A stretch of 64,000 nucleotides of DNA from Frankiaceae bacterium (GCA_035556555.1 DATMES010000038.1:1-64000), one strand, 5' to 3'. Counted from the first letter of the stretch, positions 17,835 to 27,633 are shown. A program made the numbers and translations. The notes: generated from the sequence alone by a model not told the origin.

Positions 17835-19736
17835 ATGCGTCCCACCCCCCTCTTCGCCGTGCTCGCGCTCGCCGCGTCGTTCGCCGTGCCGGTGAACGCC
17901 GCCCCCACCTGCACCGGCACCACGCCGCAGGAGGCGTGCGGCGGCCGCGTCATCGCCGACCCGCTGCTGTCGGGGACGTTCATCCAGTACGGCAGCGAGG
18001 CCTGGCCCGCCCTGGAGGCGATCGAGAAGATCGCGCCGGGCGCGATCGAGGTGCGCAGCCTGGCGCAGTGGCTCGGCAACAAGGCGTACGTCTCCGCCGG
18101 CAAGCGGCAGATCCCCGTCATCCGCATCACCGACGAGTCGAAGCCGCGCAAGGGCAAGAAGATCGTCATGGTCTCGCTGTCCGTCCACGGCAACGAGCCG
18201 GCCGGGCGCGAGGGCGGCCTCCGCTACGCCGAGAACCTCGCCCGCTGGTGGAAGGGCGACCGCAAGCACAAGCTCTACTCCGGCAACACCGCCATGCCGC
18301 TCGACACCCTGCTCGCCAAGACCGAGCTGTGGCTCGGCGTCCCCAACGTCGACGGCTGGGCGGCCGGCGACCTCGGCGGCGTGTTCGAGCGCGGCAACGC
18401 GAAGGGCACCGACCTCAACCGCGAGTTCCCGACCAAGGGCTGGACCAACCGCAACGCCACCCCGCTCTCCGACCCCGAGTCGCGCGGCTGGGTGGCGCTC
18501 GCCCGCAAGCTCGGCCGCATCCACGGCGCCAGCGACATCCACGGCGAGCTCACGTCGGCCAACGCGGCGTACGCCGACCTCATGTGGCCCGCCGGCCAGT
18601 GGGGCCCGAAGAAGCAGGCCCAGGAGCTCCAGCTCGCCAAGAACATGATCAAGACGGTCGAGCGGAAGTTCACCGAGCAGAACGTCGCGCTCGGCCTCGC
18701 CACCGACGCGCTCGGCGTGCAGGCGCCGTCCGACGCCGCGACGGGCTACGACGTCGTCGGCTACGACGACGGCGGCTTCATGGGCGACTGGTTCGCGCAG
18801 GAGTTCGGCGCGCTGGAGATCGACGCCGAGAACTTCCTCTCGCACACCGTTCCCATGAACGCCTGGGTCGCCCCGCTGGAGCAGGCGCACGTCGCCGGCG
18901 TCCAGGGCATCATCGAGTCGCTCATGGTCGAGGTGCACATCACCGACAAGGTGCGCCCGACGCTCGACCTCGGCAAGGTCGCGTACGCGTACGACCCGCG
19001 CCGCGTCACCTCCGCCGACGGCCTCGGCTACAAGCCCGAGCCCGGCGACCGGCCGAAGCGCTACAGCGTCACGCGGATGCGCTACTTCGACGACCTGCGC
19101 CGCGCGTCGGGCCGTACCGTCGCTCCGTTGAACACCGCCGACATCGCGTCGGGCCGCGCGAAGCTCTCGCGCTACGACACGCTCGTCCTCGCCGACGTGG
19201 CACTGCCGCCGGACGCGAAGAAGCGCGCCGTGAGCGCGACGGCGTACCGGCGGGCGCTGCAGTCGTTCGTGCGCGGCGGCGGGCAGCTGCTGCTCACCGA
19301 CGCGGCGGTGCCGTTCGTGAAGTACTTCGGCGCGAGCGGCGACGGCGCGATCAAGTCGGTCAACACCAACGCCGGCCACATCGACTTCGGCGACCGCACC
19401 CACGCGTGGGAGAAGTCGCTGATGGAGTCCGCGTCGCAGACGTACTACGAGGTCCCGCTCGGCTTCGCGCCGAAGAACGAGGCGCCGCACTACGGCGTCA
19501 CGCAGGCCGAGTGGACGCGGCTGAAGGGCACGACCGTCGGCACAGTCGGCGAGGGCGACGCGGCGTTCACGGCGCTCGGGTCGATCCCGTACGGCAAGGG
19601 GAAGGTGTCGATCTTCGGCGCCATCCTCCCGACGCCCACCGAGGAGAACGACCACGTCGAGGGCCTGCAGGACTACGGCGTGACGATCGCCGGCGGCCAG
19701 GTGCTGCACGCGATCCTGTCGTACCGCCGCACGTAG
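17835..19736 (+). CDS. Secreted M14-family zinc carboxypeptidase
   Basis: This 633-residue exported metallopeptidase has a signal peptide in residues 1-22 (cleavage near VNAAPT). The zinc motif H-x-x-E is HGNE (H118, E121), the third zinc ligand lies in [20 protein letters not shown], and the probable catalytic Glu lies in [15 protein letters not shown]. The last ~250 residues form a second domain ([20 protein letters not shown]) related to class I glutamine-amidotransferase-like folds, often seen in this peptidase group. The start ATG has GGAAGGA 7 nt upstream. A larger paralogue with a sortase-like tail is at 55249-57600. The substrate, extracellular peptides or cell wall, is not known. Confidence 0.88.
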   Translation: MRPTPLFAVLALAASFAVPVNAAPTCTGTTPQEACGGRVIADPLLSGTFIQYGSEAWPALEAIEKIAPGAIEVRSLAQWLGNKAYVSAGKRQIPVIRITDESKPRKGKKIVMVSLSVHGNEPAGREGGLRYAENLARWWKGDRKHKLYSGNTAMPLDTLLAKTELWLGVPNVDGWAAGDLGGVFERGNAKGTDLNREFPTKGWTNRNATPLSDPESRGWVALARKLGRIHGASDIHGELTSANAAYADLMWPAGQWGPKKQAQELQLAKNMIKTVERKFTEQNVALGLATDALGVQAPSDAATGYDVVGYDDGGFMGDWFAQEFGALEIDAENFLSHTVPMNAWVAPLEQAHVAGVQGIIESLMVEVHITDKVRPTLDLGKVAYAYDPRRVTSADGLGYKPEPGDRPKRYSVTRMRYFDDLRRASGRTVAPLNTADIASGRAKLSRYDTLVLADVALPPDAKKRAVSATAYRRALQSFVRGGGQLLLTDAAVPFVKYFGASGDGAIKSVNTNAGHIDFGDRTHAWEKSLMESASQTYYEVPLGFAPKNEAPHYGVTQAEWTRLKGTTVGTVGEGDAAFTALGSIPYGKGKVSIFGAILPTPTEENDHVEGLQDYGVTIAGGQVLHAILSYRRT

Positions 19737-19775
19737 GGCTTCGCGGTCGGCCGGCGCTCGTACCTTGCGGTTCAG

Positions 19776-19812
19776 GCGCCGGTCTCACGCGTGGTGATCT
19801 TCAAAGAACGAG
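19776..19812. repeat. Conserved 37-nt hairpin repeat, family C (copy 1)
   Basis: This 37-nt block (beginning GCGCCGGTCTCACGCG, ending AAAGAACGAG) matches 48073-48109 at 36 of 37 positions. Both copies lie just after a plus-strand gene and before a convergent minus-strand gene. A CTCGT upstream at ~19757 can pair with the ACGAG end. A bidirectional terminator is the likely role. Confidence 0.65.
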
Positions 19813-19825
19813 TGCGGGCGGGACC

Positions 19826-20254
19826 TCAGCGCGGGGTGAGCAGGACGACGGGGATGTCGCGGTCGGTGCGCTTCTGGTAGCCGGCGTAGCCGCGGTACGA
19901 CCTCACGATGCGCGGCCACAGGTCGGCCTTCTCCTCGGCCGTCGCGGTGCGCGCGCGCATCTCGCGGCGAACGCCGTTCATGGTGATCGCGACCTCGGGC
20001 TGGGCGCAGAGGTTGTGGTACCAGGCGGGATGGCGGGAGTCGCCGCCGTACGACGCCACGAGCACCACGGTCTCCCCGTCGACGACCGGCGCGGTCAGCG
20101 GGGTCTGCCGGGGCTCGCCCGACTTGCGCCCCACGGTCTCGAGAAGCACCACGGGCATCCCGCCGAGCGACCTGCCGACCCGCCCGCCGGTCAGCTTCAG
20201 CAGCGCGGGGTGGAACGCGTTGATCCCCTTGAAGAGCAGGTCCTTGGGGTTCAC
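19826..20254 (-). CDS. Deazaflavin (F420)-dependent nitroreductase family protein
   Basis: This 142-residue DUF385/Ddn-family protein belongs to the split-barrel enzymes that use F420H2 in actinobacteria. Family hallmarks are LLETVGRKSGEPRQTPLTAP and VLVASYGGDSRHPAWYHNLC. M. tuberculosis Ddn, which activates pretomanid, is a member. The GTG at 20252-20254 overlaps the TGA of the DUF885 gene (GTGA), so the two are co-translated. This gene is one of the strong hints that the host makes coenzyme F420. Confidence 0.9.
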   Translation of the reverse strand: MNPKDLLFKGINAFHPALLKLTGGRVGRSLGGMPVVLLETVGRKSGEPRQTPLTAPVVDGETVVLVASYGGDSRHPAWYHNLCAQPEVAITMNGVRREMRARTATAEEKADLWPRIVRSYRGYAGYQKRTDRDIPVVLLTPR

Positions 20255-21441
20255 GCCGCCACCGCCTTCCGCACCTGAGCGGGCGTGAGCGGCTCGTCCA
20301 GCAGCCGCCGGAACTGCTCCGCCGGATCCCCTGCCTCCAGCCACTTGCCCAGCAGCACGTAGCCCTCCACGTAGGTCGACGTGTACGCCCGCCACAGCGG
20401 GTCGGTGAAGAACGCCAGCGACTTCCGCGCGCGCTCCTCCGACACGAGCCCCCACCGGACGAGGTGCGCGACGGCCTCGTCCTCGGTCGCGCCGCGGTCG
20501 TGCAGCAGGATCGCGGCGTCCTGGCGTACGGAGTTCAGCGGCGCGGCGGCGCGGCCCACTGCTTGGGCGAGCGCCCCGTCGAACGCGATGCCGAGGTCGG
20601 CGTAGATCTCCTGCGCCCACGCGCCCCACTCGCGGCCGACCGCGATCCGTACGCCGAGGTCCGCGAGCCCCTCGGCCATGAGGCACTCGGGCGTGTTGAC
20701 GAGGAACACCGTGTGCTCCGCGTGCCCGCCGCCGGTGACGAGGAGACGTTCCTTGCGGCAGTGCTCGGTGTGGTGCCCGGGGTACGACTCGTGCGCGACG
20801 AGCTTGGGCAGGTCCGACTTCCGCATCGGCAGGTCGGCGTTGATCGCGACCCGCGAGCGGTAGTCGCCGAGGTAGTAGTTGAAGCCGCTCCACGGCTTGT
20901 CGGTGACGACCTGGTACTCGACGGTCTCGCGCTCGTCGAGCGGGTACGACGCCCGCACCCTGTCGCGCAGGTCCGACGAGAAGGCCTGCACCGCGGCCTC
21001 CAGGCGGTCGGGGGGTACGACCTCCCGCTCGCGCCACGCGACGTACCGGTCGAGCAGTGGACCATCGCCCGGCAGCAGCTCGTCCAGCGCGGCGTGCGCG
21101 GCGGCGTAGTCGTCGTCGCTGCCGGGCTCGATGCGGACCTGGAAGTACGACTCGACCTCGTCCACGAAGCCGACGTGCTCGCCCGCCAGCTTGCGGCCGC
21201 TGACGGACAGCGCGTGCAGCTGCCCGTCGAGGAACGCCGCCCGCTCCTCCGACAGCCCGCTGGACCCGAGGTCGTTCCGCAGCGCGACAGCCCGCTGCGC
21301 CAGCGCCGCGGCGTCGGGCACGGGCTCGTTCTGCACCTGGGCCTTCAGCGCGGGGTCGCCGGTGTACGCGTCGACGAAGCCGTCGACGAGGCGGTCGAAC
21401 CGCAGGCCGAGGAGGACGTACTCACGGACGAGGTCGTTCAA
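20251..21441 (-). CDS. DUF885 family protein (metallopeptidase-like)
   Basis: This 396-residue DUF885 protein carries the family motif VAHESYPGHHTEH, which contains a His/Glu pair resembling zinc peptidase sites, plus NTPECLMAEGLADLG, where the Glu may complete the site. Substrate and activity are not established for most members. The start is a TTG at 21439-21441, the first possible start after an in-frame TGA. GGAG lies ~8 nt upstream, and only 3 nt separate it from the uppS stop. It forms an operon with uppS and the Ddn-like gene. Confidence 0.85.
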   Translation of the reverse strand: MNDLVREYVLLGLRFDRLVDGFVDAYTGDPALKAQVQNEPVPDAAALAQRAVALRNDLGSSGLSEERAAFLDGQLHALSVSGRKLAGEHVGFVDEVESYFQVRIEPGSDDDYAAAHAALDELLPGDGPLLDRYVAWREREVVPPDRLEAAVQAFSSDLRDRVRASYPLDERETVEYQVVTDKPWSGFNYYLGDYRSRVAINADLPMRKSDLPKLVAHESYPGHHTEHCRKERLLVTGGGHAEHTVFLVNTPECLMAEGLADLGVRIAVGREWGAWAQEIYADLGIAFDGALAQAVGRAAAPLNSVRQDAAILLHDRGATEDEAVAHLVRWGLVSEERARKSLAFFTDPLWRAYTSTYVEGYVLLGKWLEAGDPAEQFRRLLDEPLTPAQVRKAVAA

Positions 21442-21444
21442 CTC

Positions 21445-22227
21445 TCACACTCCGAAACGGCGTTGGCGCTGGGCGTACGCGCGCAGCGCGCGCAGGAAGT
21501 CGACGCGCCGGAAGTCCGGCCAGTACGCGTCGCAGAAGTAGAACTCCGAGTGGGCGCTCTGCCAGAGCAGGAACCCGCTCAGCCGGATCTCGCCGGACGT
21601 ACGGATGAGCAGGTCGGGGTCGGGCTGGCCGCGCGTGTAGAGGTGCTCGGCGATGTGCTCGACGTCGAGCGTCGCCGCGAGCTCCTCGATGCTCGACCCG
21701 CGCGCGGCGTGCTCGGAGAGCAGGGACCGTACGGCGTCGGCGATCTCGCGGCGGCCGCCGTAGCCGACGGCGACGTTGACGATGAGACCGGGCTTGGTCG
21801 CGGTCTGCTCGGCGGCGTCCTTGAGAACCCGCGCGGTGTCGTCGGGCAGCAGGTCGAGCGAGCCCATCGGGTTGACGCGCCAGTCGTGCCGCGGCGCCGC
21901 GAGGTCTCGTACGGTCTTCTCGATGATCGCCAGCAACGGCGTCAGCTCGTGCGCAGGCCGCGACAGGTTGTCGGTCGAGAGCAGCCAGAGCGTGACGACC
22001 TCGACGCCGGCGTCCTCGCACCACTCCAGCAGGTCGTCGATGAGGTCCGCGCCGCGCTTGTGGCCGTGCTGCGTCGACGCGCCGACCGAACGCGCCCAGC
22101 GCCGGTTGCCGTCGACGATGACGCCGACGTGCCGGGGTACGGGCGCGCCGTGCAGCTGGCGCGCGAGGCGGCGTTCGTAGATCCCGTAGAGGAGGTCGCG
22201 GGCACCCAAGCGGAAAACCCCTTTCAC
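21445..22227 (-). CDS. uppS: Isoprenyl (polyprenyl) diphosphate synthase, cis type
   Basis: This 260-residue cis-prenyltransferase condenses isopentenyl diphosphate with an allylic diphosphate, making Z-isoprenoids used for cell-wall lipid carriers. Signatures are GVIVDGNRRWARSVG (catalytic Asp and phosphate loop), TLWLLSTDNLSRPAHEL, and the C-terminal DLLIRTSGEIRLSGFLLWQ. The length and position match the mycobacterial short-chain Z-FPP synthase Rv1086 (from memory), which lies in the same gene order. The start is the GTG at 22225-22227. The next upstream gene is divergent. Confidence 0.92.
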   Translation of the reverse strand: MKGVFRLGARDLLYGIYERRLARQLHGAPVPRHVGVIVDGNRRWARSVGASTQHGHKRGADLIDDLLEWCEDAGVEVVTLWLLSTDNLSRPAHELTPLLAIIEKTVRDLAAPRHDWRVNPMGSLDLLPDDTARVLKDAAEQTATKPGLIVNVAVGYGGRREIADAVRSLLSEHAARGSSIEELAATLDVEHIAEHLYTRGQPDPDLLIRTSGEIRLSGFLLWQSAHSEFYFCDAYWPDFRRVDFLRALRAYAQRQRRFGV

Positions 22228-22257
22228 CTGGCAGGGAGCCTACGGCAGCCTGCGGAC

Positions 22258-23154
22258 ATGGACGTACGCCGCTTCACCCGCGCCGACGTGCCCGCGGCGG
22301 CGGCGCTGCTCGCGGCGCGCGCGCAGGAGCATCCGCTGGCCGCGCCGTTCGACGCGGCGGCCGAGATCGGGCAGCTGCTCGACGACGGGCACACCGGGTG
22401 GGTCGCGGAGGGCGGCTACCTGATCGGCAAGGCCGACGCCGACGCCGCGTGGTCGCTCTACACCGGGCACGCCGCGCGCGACGCGGCGACGTACCGCCGG
22501 CTCTACCGCGCCATCGGACGCGAGTGGGTGGAGGCAGAGCACCGCCGGCACGCGATCGTCGCGCCGGAGGGCGACCCGGTGGGGGCGGAGGCGTTCGGCA
22601 ACCTCGCGTTCGGGCGCGAGCACGTCTGCGCGCTGGCCCGGCTCGCCGACCAGCCCGCCGAGCCGCCGCCCGCCCACGTCGCGATCCGCGACGTCGGCCC
22701 GGACGAGGTCGACGCGATCGCCCCGCTGCTGCCCACGCTCGCGCGGCACCTCTCCGACCCGCCGGTGTGGTCGCCCCGCCCGGCGGCGTACTACGAGGGG
22801 CTGACCGAGGACTTCCGCGAGGACGTCGCGGAGCCGCACACGACGTACCGCGTGGCGTCGCTCGACGGCGTGGACGTGGGGTTCGCGTCGTGGGAGCCGA
22901 TGCCGTCGCGGGTGTGCGTGCCGGAGGGGACGTACGCGCTCAGCCACATGGCCGTGCTGCCCGAGGCGCGCGGCCGTGGCGTCGGCCGCGCGCTGACGCT
23001 GGACGGCCTCGCGCTGCTCCGCGAGCGCGGCGTCACGGTCACGTGGACCGACTGGCGGCTGACGAACATGAGCGCCGAGCCGTACTGGCGGACGTACGGC
23101 TGGCGGCCCTACAACGTCCGCTGGACCCGCCGGATCGAGCCCGACCCGGACTGA
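22258..23154 (+). CDS. Tandem-domain GNAT acetyltransferase
   Basis: This 298-residue protein has two GNAT-like halves. The C-terminal half has the acetyl-CoA-binding motif A (LSHMAVLPEARGRGVGRALT) and the typical ending YWRTYGWRPYNVRW. The N-terminal half (from VRRFTRADVPAAAALLAARA) lacks a clear motif A and is probably degenerate, serving for dimerisation or substrate binding. The substrate is unknown. CAGCCT lies 6 nt before the ATG. It is divergent from uppS and followed 23 nt later by the dCTP deaminase gene. Confidence 0.82.
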   Translation: MDVRRFTRADVPAAAALLAARAQEHPLAAPFDAAAEIGQLLDDGHTGWVAEGGYLIGKADADAAWSLYTGHAARDAATYRRLYRAIGREWVEAEHRRHAIVAPEGDPVGAEAFGNLAFGREHVCALARLADQPAEPPPAHVAIRDVGPDEVDAIAPLLPTLARHLSDPPVWSPRPAAYYEGLTEDFREDVAEPHTTYRVASLDGVDVGFASWEPMPSRVCVPEGTYALSHMAVLPEARGRGVGRALTLDGLALLRERGVTVTWTDWRLTNMSAEPYWRTYGWRPYNVRWTRRIEPDPD

Positions 23155-23177
23155 CGGCGATCTGCGACACTGTGCCC

Positions 23178-24365
23178 GTGCTGCACGGTCCCGCGATGCC
23201 CGGCGTCCTGCCCGCCCAGTGGCTGCGCAAGGCGTACGGCTCCTGGATCACCGCTCCGCCGCTCGACGACGACCAGGTCCAGCCGGCCAGCATCGACCTG
23301 CGGCTCGGCACGGAGGCGTACCCTCTGCGCTGCTCGTTCCTCCCAGGCTCGGCGAGCGTCGAGGAGCGGCTCGAGGCGTTCAAGATGGGGCCGCCCCTCC
23401 CCCTGGGCAACGGCGCCATCCTCGAACGCGGCCGCCCGTACCTCATCCCGCTCGCCGAGGAGCTGGCGCTGCCGGAGACGGTGTCCGCGCGCGCCAACCC
23501 CAAGAGCAGCACCGGCCGCCTCGACATCTTCACGCGGCTCATCACCGACGGCAGCAGCCAGTTCGACGACGTCAGCGCGGGGTACCGCGGGCGGCTGTAC
23601 CTCGAGGTCGTGTCGCGGTCGTTCACGGTGTACGTCGAGCAGGGGCTGCGGCTCAACCAGCTGCGGCTGACGAGCCAGCCCGGCGCGACGCCGTTCCTCC
23701 CCGCGGCGCGGCTGCGGCGCATCCACCAGACCGACCCGCTGCTCATGCTCAACAAGCGCAAGGTCGGCGCCGCGTCGCTCCCCGTCGACCGCGACGGCCT
23801 CTTCCTCAGCCTCGCGCTGCCGGACAAGGGACGCCGCTCCGTGGGGTGGCGGGCCAAGCGCAACAGCGCGCTGCTCGACCTCACCAGGATCGGCGCGCAC
23901 GACCCGCAGGACTTCTGGGAGCCGGTCGTCCCCGAACGCGGCGGCGGCGTCATCCTCGAGCCCGAGGAGTTCTACCTGCTGCTCAGCCGCGAAGGCGTCC
24001 GCATCCCGCCGTCGTACGCCTCGGAGATGACGGCGTTCGACCCGACGAGCGGCGAGCTGCGTACCCACTACGCCGGCTTCTTCGACCCCGGCTTCGGGCA
24101 CAGCGAGGCCGACGGGCTGGGCAGCCGCGCGGCGCTGGAGGTGCGCGCGCACGACGTGCCGTTCAAGGTCGAGGACGGGCAGCGCGTCTGCAAGCTCGTG
24201 TTCCTGCCGATGCTGGAGCCGCCCGACCAGCTGTACGGCGCGACGGGCTCGAACTACCAGTTCCAGACGGAGACGCTGAGCAAGCACTTCGTCCGTACGG
24301 CGCCGCGGTCCAGCGTCGCGCCCGCCCCCGCGGCAGGCGCGACGAACGACGCCAGGCTGTCCTAG
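23178..24365 (+). CDS. dcd: 2'-deoxycytidine 5'-triphosphate deaminase, two-domain form
   Basis: This 395-residue enzyme of the dUTPase/dCTP deaminase superfamily is about twice the length of standard Dcd, in line with the proteobacteria-type two-domain proteins. Motifs visible are VQPASIDLRLG, SARANPKSSTGRLDIFTRLI with the catalytic Ser/Arg region, and YRGRLYLEVVSRSFTVYVEQG. A repeat of the fold follows in the second half (PEEFYLLLSREGVRIPPSYA, GSRAALEVRAHDVPF). The chosen start is the GTG at 23178 because a GACACT box lies 6 nt before it; an ATG at 23196 is the alternative. The TAG stop sits in the CTAG end of the repeat element. Confidence 0.85.
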   Translation: MLHGPAMPGVLPAQWLRKAYGSWITAPPLDDDQVQPASIDLRLGTEAYPLRCSFLPGSASVEERLEAFKMGPPLPLGNGAILERGRPYLIPLAEELALPETVSARANPKSSTGRLDIFTRLITDGSSQFDDVSAGYRGRLYLEVVSRSFTVYVEQGLRLNQLRLTSQPGATPFLPAARLRRIHQTDPLLMLNKRKVGAASLPVDRDGLFLSLALPDKGRRSVGWRAKRNSALLDLTRIGAHDPQDFWEPVVPERGGGVILEPEEFYLLLSREGVRIPPSYASEMTAFDPTSGELRTHYAGFFDPGFGHSEADGLGSRAALEVRAHDVPFKVEDGQRVCKLVFLPMLEPPDQLYGATGSNYQFQTETLSKHFVRTAPRSSVAPAPAAGATNDARLS

Positions 24366-24530
24366 GAGGGTTCTGCGAAACTCGGCCCGTCGCGAGCCGA
24401 GAGCCAGGCGGCGATCCGGCAAGGCCGCAGGGAGCCTGCGGGCTGGTTGTTGCCCGCAGGCGACCGAGAACGAAGCCGGTCGGCGGCTGGGCTCGGCGTA
24501 GCAGGGCAGGGTTTCGCAGAACCCTCCTAG
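24362..24530. repeat. 169-bp structured element with terminal inverted repeats (copy 2)
   Basis: The two ends are a perfect 20-bp inverted repeat, CTAGGAGGGTTCTGCGAAAC (24362-24381) and its complement at 24511-24530. The inside carries the same hairpins as copy 1 (14057-14223), such as CCGCAGG/CCTGCGG. The element lies between convergent genes, and its CTAG ends provide the TAG stop of both: the dCTP deaminase (24363-24365) and the minus-strand secreted protein (24527-24529). About 95% identity to copy 1 by eye. Confidence 0.88.
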
Positions 24531-25105
24531 ACGCCGTACGGCGGGCAGTCCCACACGAACGTGCCCGCGACGTAGACGTCGCCGTTCGGCGTGATGACGA
24601 CGGGTCCGAACCCCGGGCGCAGCGCGGCGAGCACCGGGCAGAGCACGACGTCGAGCTCCTGCCCGACGCCGGCCGAGGTGTCGAGCGAGTCGCGGTACGG
24701 GTCGCACGGCTGCGCGGGGTCGTCGGTCCACGCGCCGTCCGACCAGTAGACGGTCGGGGCGGCCGTCGGCGTGAACTCCGTGCAGACGTACATCGGCGCG
24801 CCGGTCCACGGCGGGGCGACCTGGCTCGGCGGTACGAGCACCGCGCCGGTGCCGGTCGCCGAGCGCGCGACGTCGTCGGGGCCGCTGTGCGCGGGCGCGC
24901 CGACCTGGACGGTGCAGGTCAGCGTGCCGGAGGCGGCGTACGGGCCGCCGAGCAGGACGCCGGCGAACACGTCGGGGTCGTCCTGCGGAGCGACGGAGTA
25001 GAGCCGGCACGGTGTGCCGGTGGGGCCGTCGGCGGCGTACGACGGGGCGGGCAGCACGGCGACGGCCGTGAGCAGGGCAAGCGAGAGCGTCGTGTGTAGG
25101 GACAC
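24527..25105 (-). CDS. Secreted protein with one WDCPPY-type repeat
   Basis: This 192-residue secreted protein has a signal peptide (TTLSLALLTAVAVLPAPSYA, cleaved before ADGP). It has Cys-containing beta-rich regions (TLTCTVQVGAPAHSG, PMYVCTEFTPTAAPTVYW). The last ~40 residues, with VLCPVLAALRPGFGPVVITP and DVYVAGTFVWDCPPYGV, match the repeat units of the next protein (25203-25727). I do not recognise the family. The GTG at 25103-25105 starts directly before the signal peptide, and longer in-frame starts would add a non-signal tail. The TAG stop comes from the adjacent 169-bp element. Confidence 0.75.
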   Translation of the reverse strand: MSLHTTLSLALLTAVAVLPAPSYAADGPTGTPCRLYSVAPQDDPDVFAGVLLGGPYAASGTLTCTVQVGAPAHSGPDDVARSATGTGAVLVPPSQVAPPWTGAPMYVCTEFTPTAAPTVYWSDGAWTDDPAQPCDPYRDSLDTSAGVGQELDVVLCPVLAALRPGFGPVVITPNGDVYVAGTFVWDCPPYGV

Positions 25106-25202
25106 GTGTGGTCGGACCCCCCGGGTCGGCTGGGAGCCGGGACGATACCGGCGCGCGCCCGCGCCGCCCAGCACGAAACCGGTCTCTGACGCCAAGCGGT
25201 CG

Positions 25203-25727
25203 TCAGGGGTCCAGGCCGTACGGCGGACAGTCCCAGAACAGCTCGCCCGTCAGGAATACGTCGCCCTGCGGGGTGATCGCCACGGGGCCGGCACCCGGCG
25301 CGAACGCCGCGAACGCCGCGCAGATCGTCTCGTCGACAGGGGCACCGCAGAAGCCGCCCTTCTCGCACTCCCCCACCATGCCGTCCACGGTGTCGAGCAG
25401 CGCGAACACGTCCTCCCACGGGTCACCCGCCGGGTCCGCCGTCGGCCAGAGGTCGTACGGCGGGCAGTCCCAGAACGGCTCACCGGCGACGAACACGTCG
25501 CCCTGGCTGTTGACGACCACCGGTCCGGCGCCGGGCGCGAGCAGCTGGAGCCGCGGGCAGATCTGGCCGTCCCGCGGGAACAGGCCGAAGCACTCGCCGA
25601 CCTCGCACTCGGTGAGCACGGCGTCGGCGATCTCGTACGGGTCCCGCGGCCCGGCGGCGGCCGGCGACGCCACCGCGAGCGCGACCAGGGCGGCGAGCAG
25701 GAACGCGGCGGTACGGCGTGCGGTCAT
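25203..25727 (-). CDS. Secreted protein with two WDCPPY-type repeats
   Basis: This 174-residue secreted protein has an N-terminal signal (RTAAFLLAALVALAVASPAA). The mature part contains two copies of a ~38-residue unit: ICPRLQLLAPGAGPVVVN with DVFVAGEPFWDCPPY, and ICAAFAAFAPGAGPVAITP with DVFLTGELFWDCPPY. Each unit has two Cys, so one disulfide per unit is likely. Additional Cys-rich spacers (ECEVGECF, ECEKGGFCG) precede each. The neighbour at 24527-25105 carries a single unit. No known domain came to mind; this is a lineage-specific secreted repeat family. Confidence 0.75.
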   Translation of the reverse strand: MTARRTAAFLLAALVALAVASPAAAGPRDPYEIADAVLTECEVGECFGLFPRDGQICPRLQLLAPGAGPVVVNSQGDVFVAGEPFWDCPPYDLWPTADPAGDPWEDVFALLDTVDGMVGECEKGGFCGAPVDETICAAFAAFAPGAGPVAITPQGDVFLTGELFWDCPPYGLDP

Positions 25728-25818
25728 CGATGCTCCCCCGAGCGTCGTAGGGACCTCGCACGCTACGCACGGAGCCCCCGGACCGGAAGGGTCCAGGGGC
25801 TCCGAGGCGGAACGGGTG

Positions 25819-27633
25819 CTACGACTCCAGGCGGTCGAGCAGGGCCTGGTGCTCGGCCCACAGCTCCTTGGGCAGGTGGTCGCCGAACTGCTCGAAGTGC
25901 CCGGGGATGAGCGCGGCCTCCTGCTGCCACGTCCCTGTGTCGACCGACAGCAGGACGGCGAGGTCCTCGCCGCTGATGTCGAGGCCGGCGGTGTCGAGCG
26001 CGTCCTTGGCAGGGACGATGCCGATCGGCGTCTCGACGCCCTCCGCCTGGCCGTCGAGACGCTCGACGATCCACTTGAGGACACGGCTGTTCTCGCCGTA
26101 CCCGGGCCAGAGCCAGCGGCCGTCGGCGTCCTTGCGGAACCAGTTGACGTAGTAGATGCGCGGCAGGTTCTCGGGGGACGTCGCGCGGCCGATGGAGAGC
26201 CAGTGCGCGAAGTAGTCGCCCATGTTGTAGCCGCAGAACGGCAGCATCGCGAACGGGTCACGGCGCAGCTGCCCGATCGCGCCCGCGGCCGCGGCGGTCG
26301 TCTCGGACGACACCGTGGAACCGAGGAACACGCCGTGCTGCCAGTCGCGCGACTCGGTGACGAGGGGAACGGAGGTGGCGCGGCGGCCACCGAAGAGGAT
26401 CGCCGAGATCGGCACGCCCTTCGGGTCCTCCCACTCCGCGGCCATCGTCGGGCACTGCGACGCAGGGGCGGTGAAGCGGGCGTTGGGGTGCGCGGCGGGC
26501 TCGCCGAGCTCCGGCGTCCAGTCGCGGCCCTTCCAGTCGGTGAGGCCCGCCGGGGGCTCGTCCGTCAGGCCCTCCCACCACACGTCGCCGTCGGCGGTGC
26601 GGGCGACGTTGGTGAAGATGCAGTTGGAGTGCAGCGTACGGATGGCGTTGGGGTTGGTCTCCTCGCCGGTGCCGGGCGCGACGCCGAAGAAGCCGGCCTC
26701 CGGGTTGATGGCGTAGAGCCGCCCGTCCTCGCCGAAGCGCATCCACGCGATGTCGTCGCCGACGGTCTCGACGGTCCAGCCCTCGATCGTCGGGACGAGC
26801 ATCGCGAGGTTGGTCTTGCCGCAGGCGCTGGGGAACGCCGCCGCGACGTAGCGGGGCTCACCGGCAGGCGGCGTGAGCTTGAGGATGAGCATGTGCTCGG
26901 CGAGCCAGCCCTCGTCGCGCGCCATGACCGACGCGATGCGCAGGGCGAAGCACTTCTTGCCGAGCAGGGCGTTGCCGCCGTAGCCGGAGCCGTACGACCA
27001 GATCTCGCGGGTCTCGGGGAAGTGCGAGATGTACTTGGTGGTGTTGCACGGCCACGCGACGTCGGCCTGGCCGGCCTCGAGCGGCGCGCCGACCGAGTGG
27101 ACGGCGGGGACGAAGAAGCCGTCGTCGCCGAGCTGCTCGAGGGCGGCGGCGCCCATGCGGGTCATGATCCGCATGGAGACGACGACGTACGGGCTGTCGG
27201 TGATCTCCACGCCGAGCTGGCTGATCTTCGAGCCGAGCGGGCCCATGCAGAACGGCACGACGTACATCGTGCGGCCGCGCATGCAGCCCTCGAACAGCTC
27301 CTTGAGCGTCGCGCGCATCTCCGCCGGGTCGCACCAGTTGTTGTTGGGGCCCGCGTCCTCCTGCTTCTCCGAGCAGATGAACGTGCGGTCCTCGACGCGA
27401 GCCACGTCGCTCGGGTCGGAGGCGGCGTAGAACGAGTTGGGGCGCTTGGTCTCGTCGAGGCGCGTGAACGTGCCGTTGCCGACGAGCAGCTCCGTGAGCC
27501 GGTCCCACTCCTCCTGCGAGCCGTCGCACCACTCCACCCGGTCGGGCTGGGTGAGCGCGGCGATCTCACCGACCCAGCGGATCAGCCCGTCGTGCTTGGT
27601 GGGCGCCTGGTCGAGGCCGGGAATGGAAGTCAT
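25819..27633 (-). CDS. pckG: GTP-dependent phosphoenolpyruvate carboxykinase
   Basis: This 604-residue enzyme converts oxaloacetate and GTP to PEP, CO2 and GDP, the entry step of gluconeogenesis. The GTP-type P-loop is [14 protein letters not shown], the Mn/oxaloacetate region is [20 protein letters not shown], and the conserved [20 protein letters not shown] and [19 protein letters not shown] follow. Length is normal for the GTP class. The ATG at 27631-27633 has GGAGAG 5 nt upstream; an in-frame upstream extension is unlikely. A GGTGG/CCACC inverted repeat at ~27673-27686 upstream may be an operator. Together with glpX it gives the two committed gluconeogenic enzymes. Confidence 0.96.
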   Translation of the reverse strand: MTSIPGLDQAPTKHDGLIRWVGEIAALTQPDRVEWCDGSQEEWDRLTELLVGNGTFTRLDETKRPNSFYAASDPSDVARVEDRTFICSEKQEDAGPNNNWCDPAEMRATLKELFEGCMRGRTMYVVPFCMGPLGSKISQLGVEITDSPYVVVSMRIMTRMGAAALEQLGDDGFFVPAVHSVGAPLEAGQADVAWPCNTTKYISHFPETREIWSYGSGYGGNALLGKKCFALRIASVMARDEGWLAEHMLILKLTPPAGEPRYVAAAFPSACGKTNLAMLVPTIEGWTVETVGDDIAWMRFGEDGRLYAINPEAGFFGVAPGTGEETNPNAIRTLHSNCIFTNVARTADGDVWWEGLTDEPPAGLTDWKGRDWTPELGEPAAHPNARFTAPASQCPTMAAEWEDPKGVPISAILFGGRRATSVPLVTESRDWQHGVFLGSTVSSETTAAAAGAIGQLRRDPFAMLPFCGYNMGDYFAHWLSIGRATSPENLPRIYYVNWFRKDADGRWLWPGYGENSRVLKWIVERLDGQAEGVETPIGIVPAKDALDTAGLDISGEDLAVLLSVDTGTWQQEAALIPGHFEQFGDHLPKELWAEHQALLDRLES

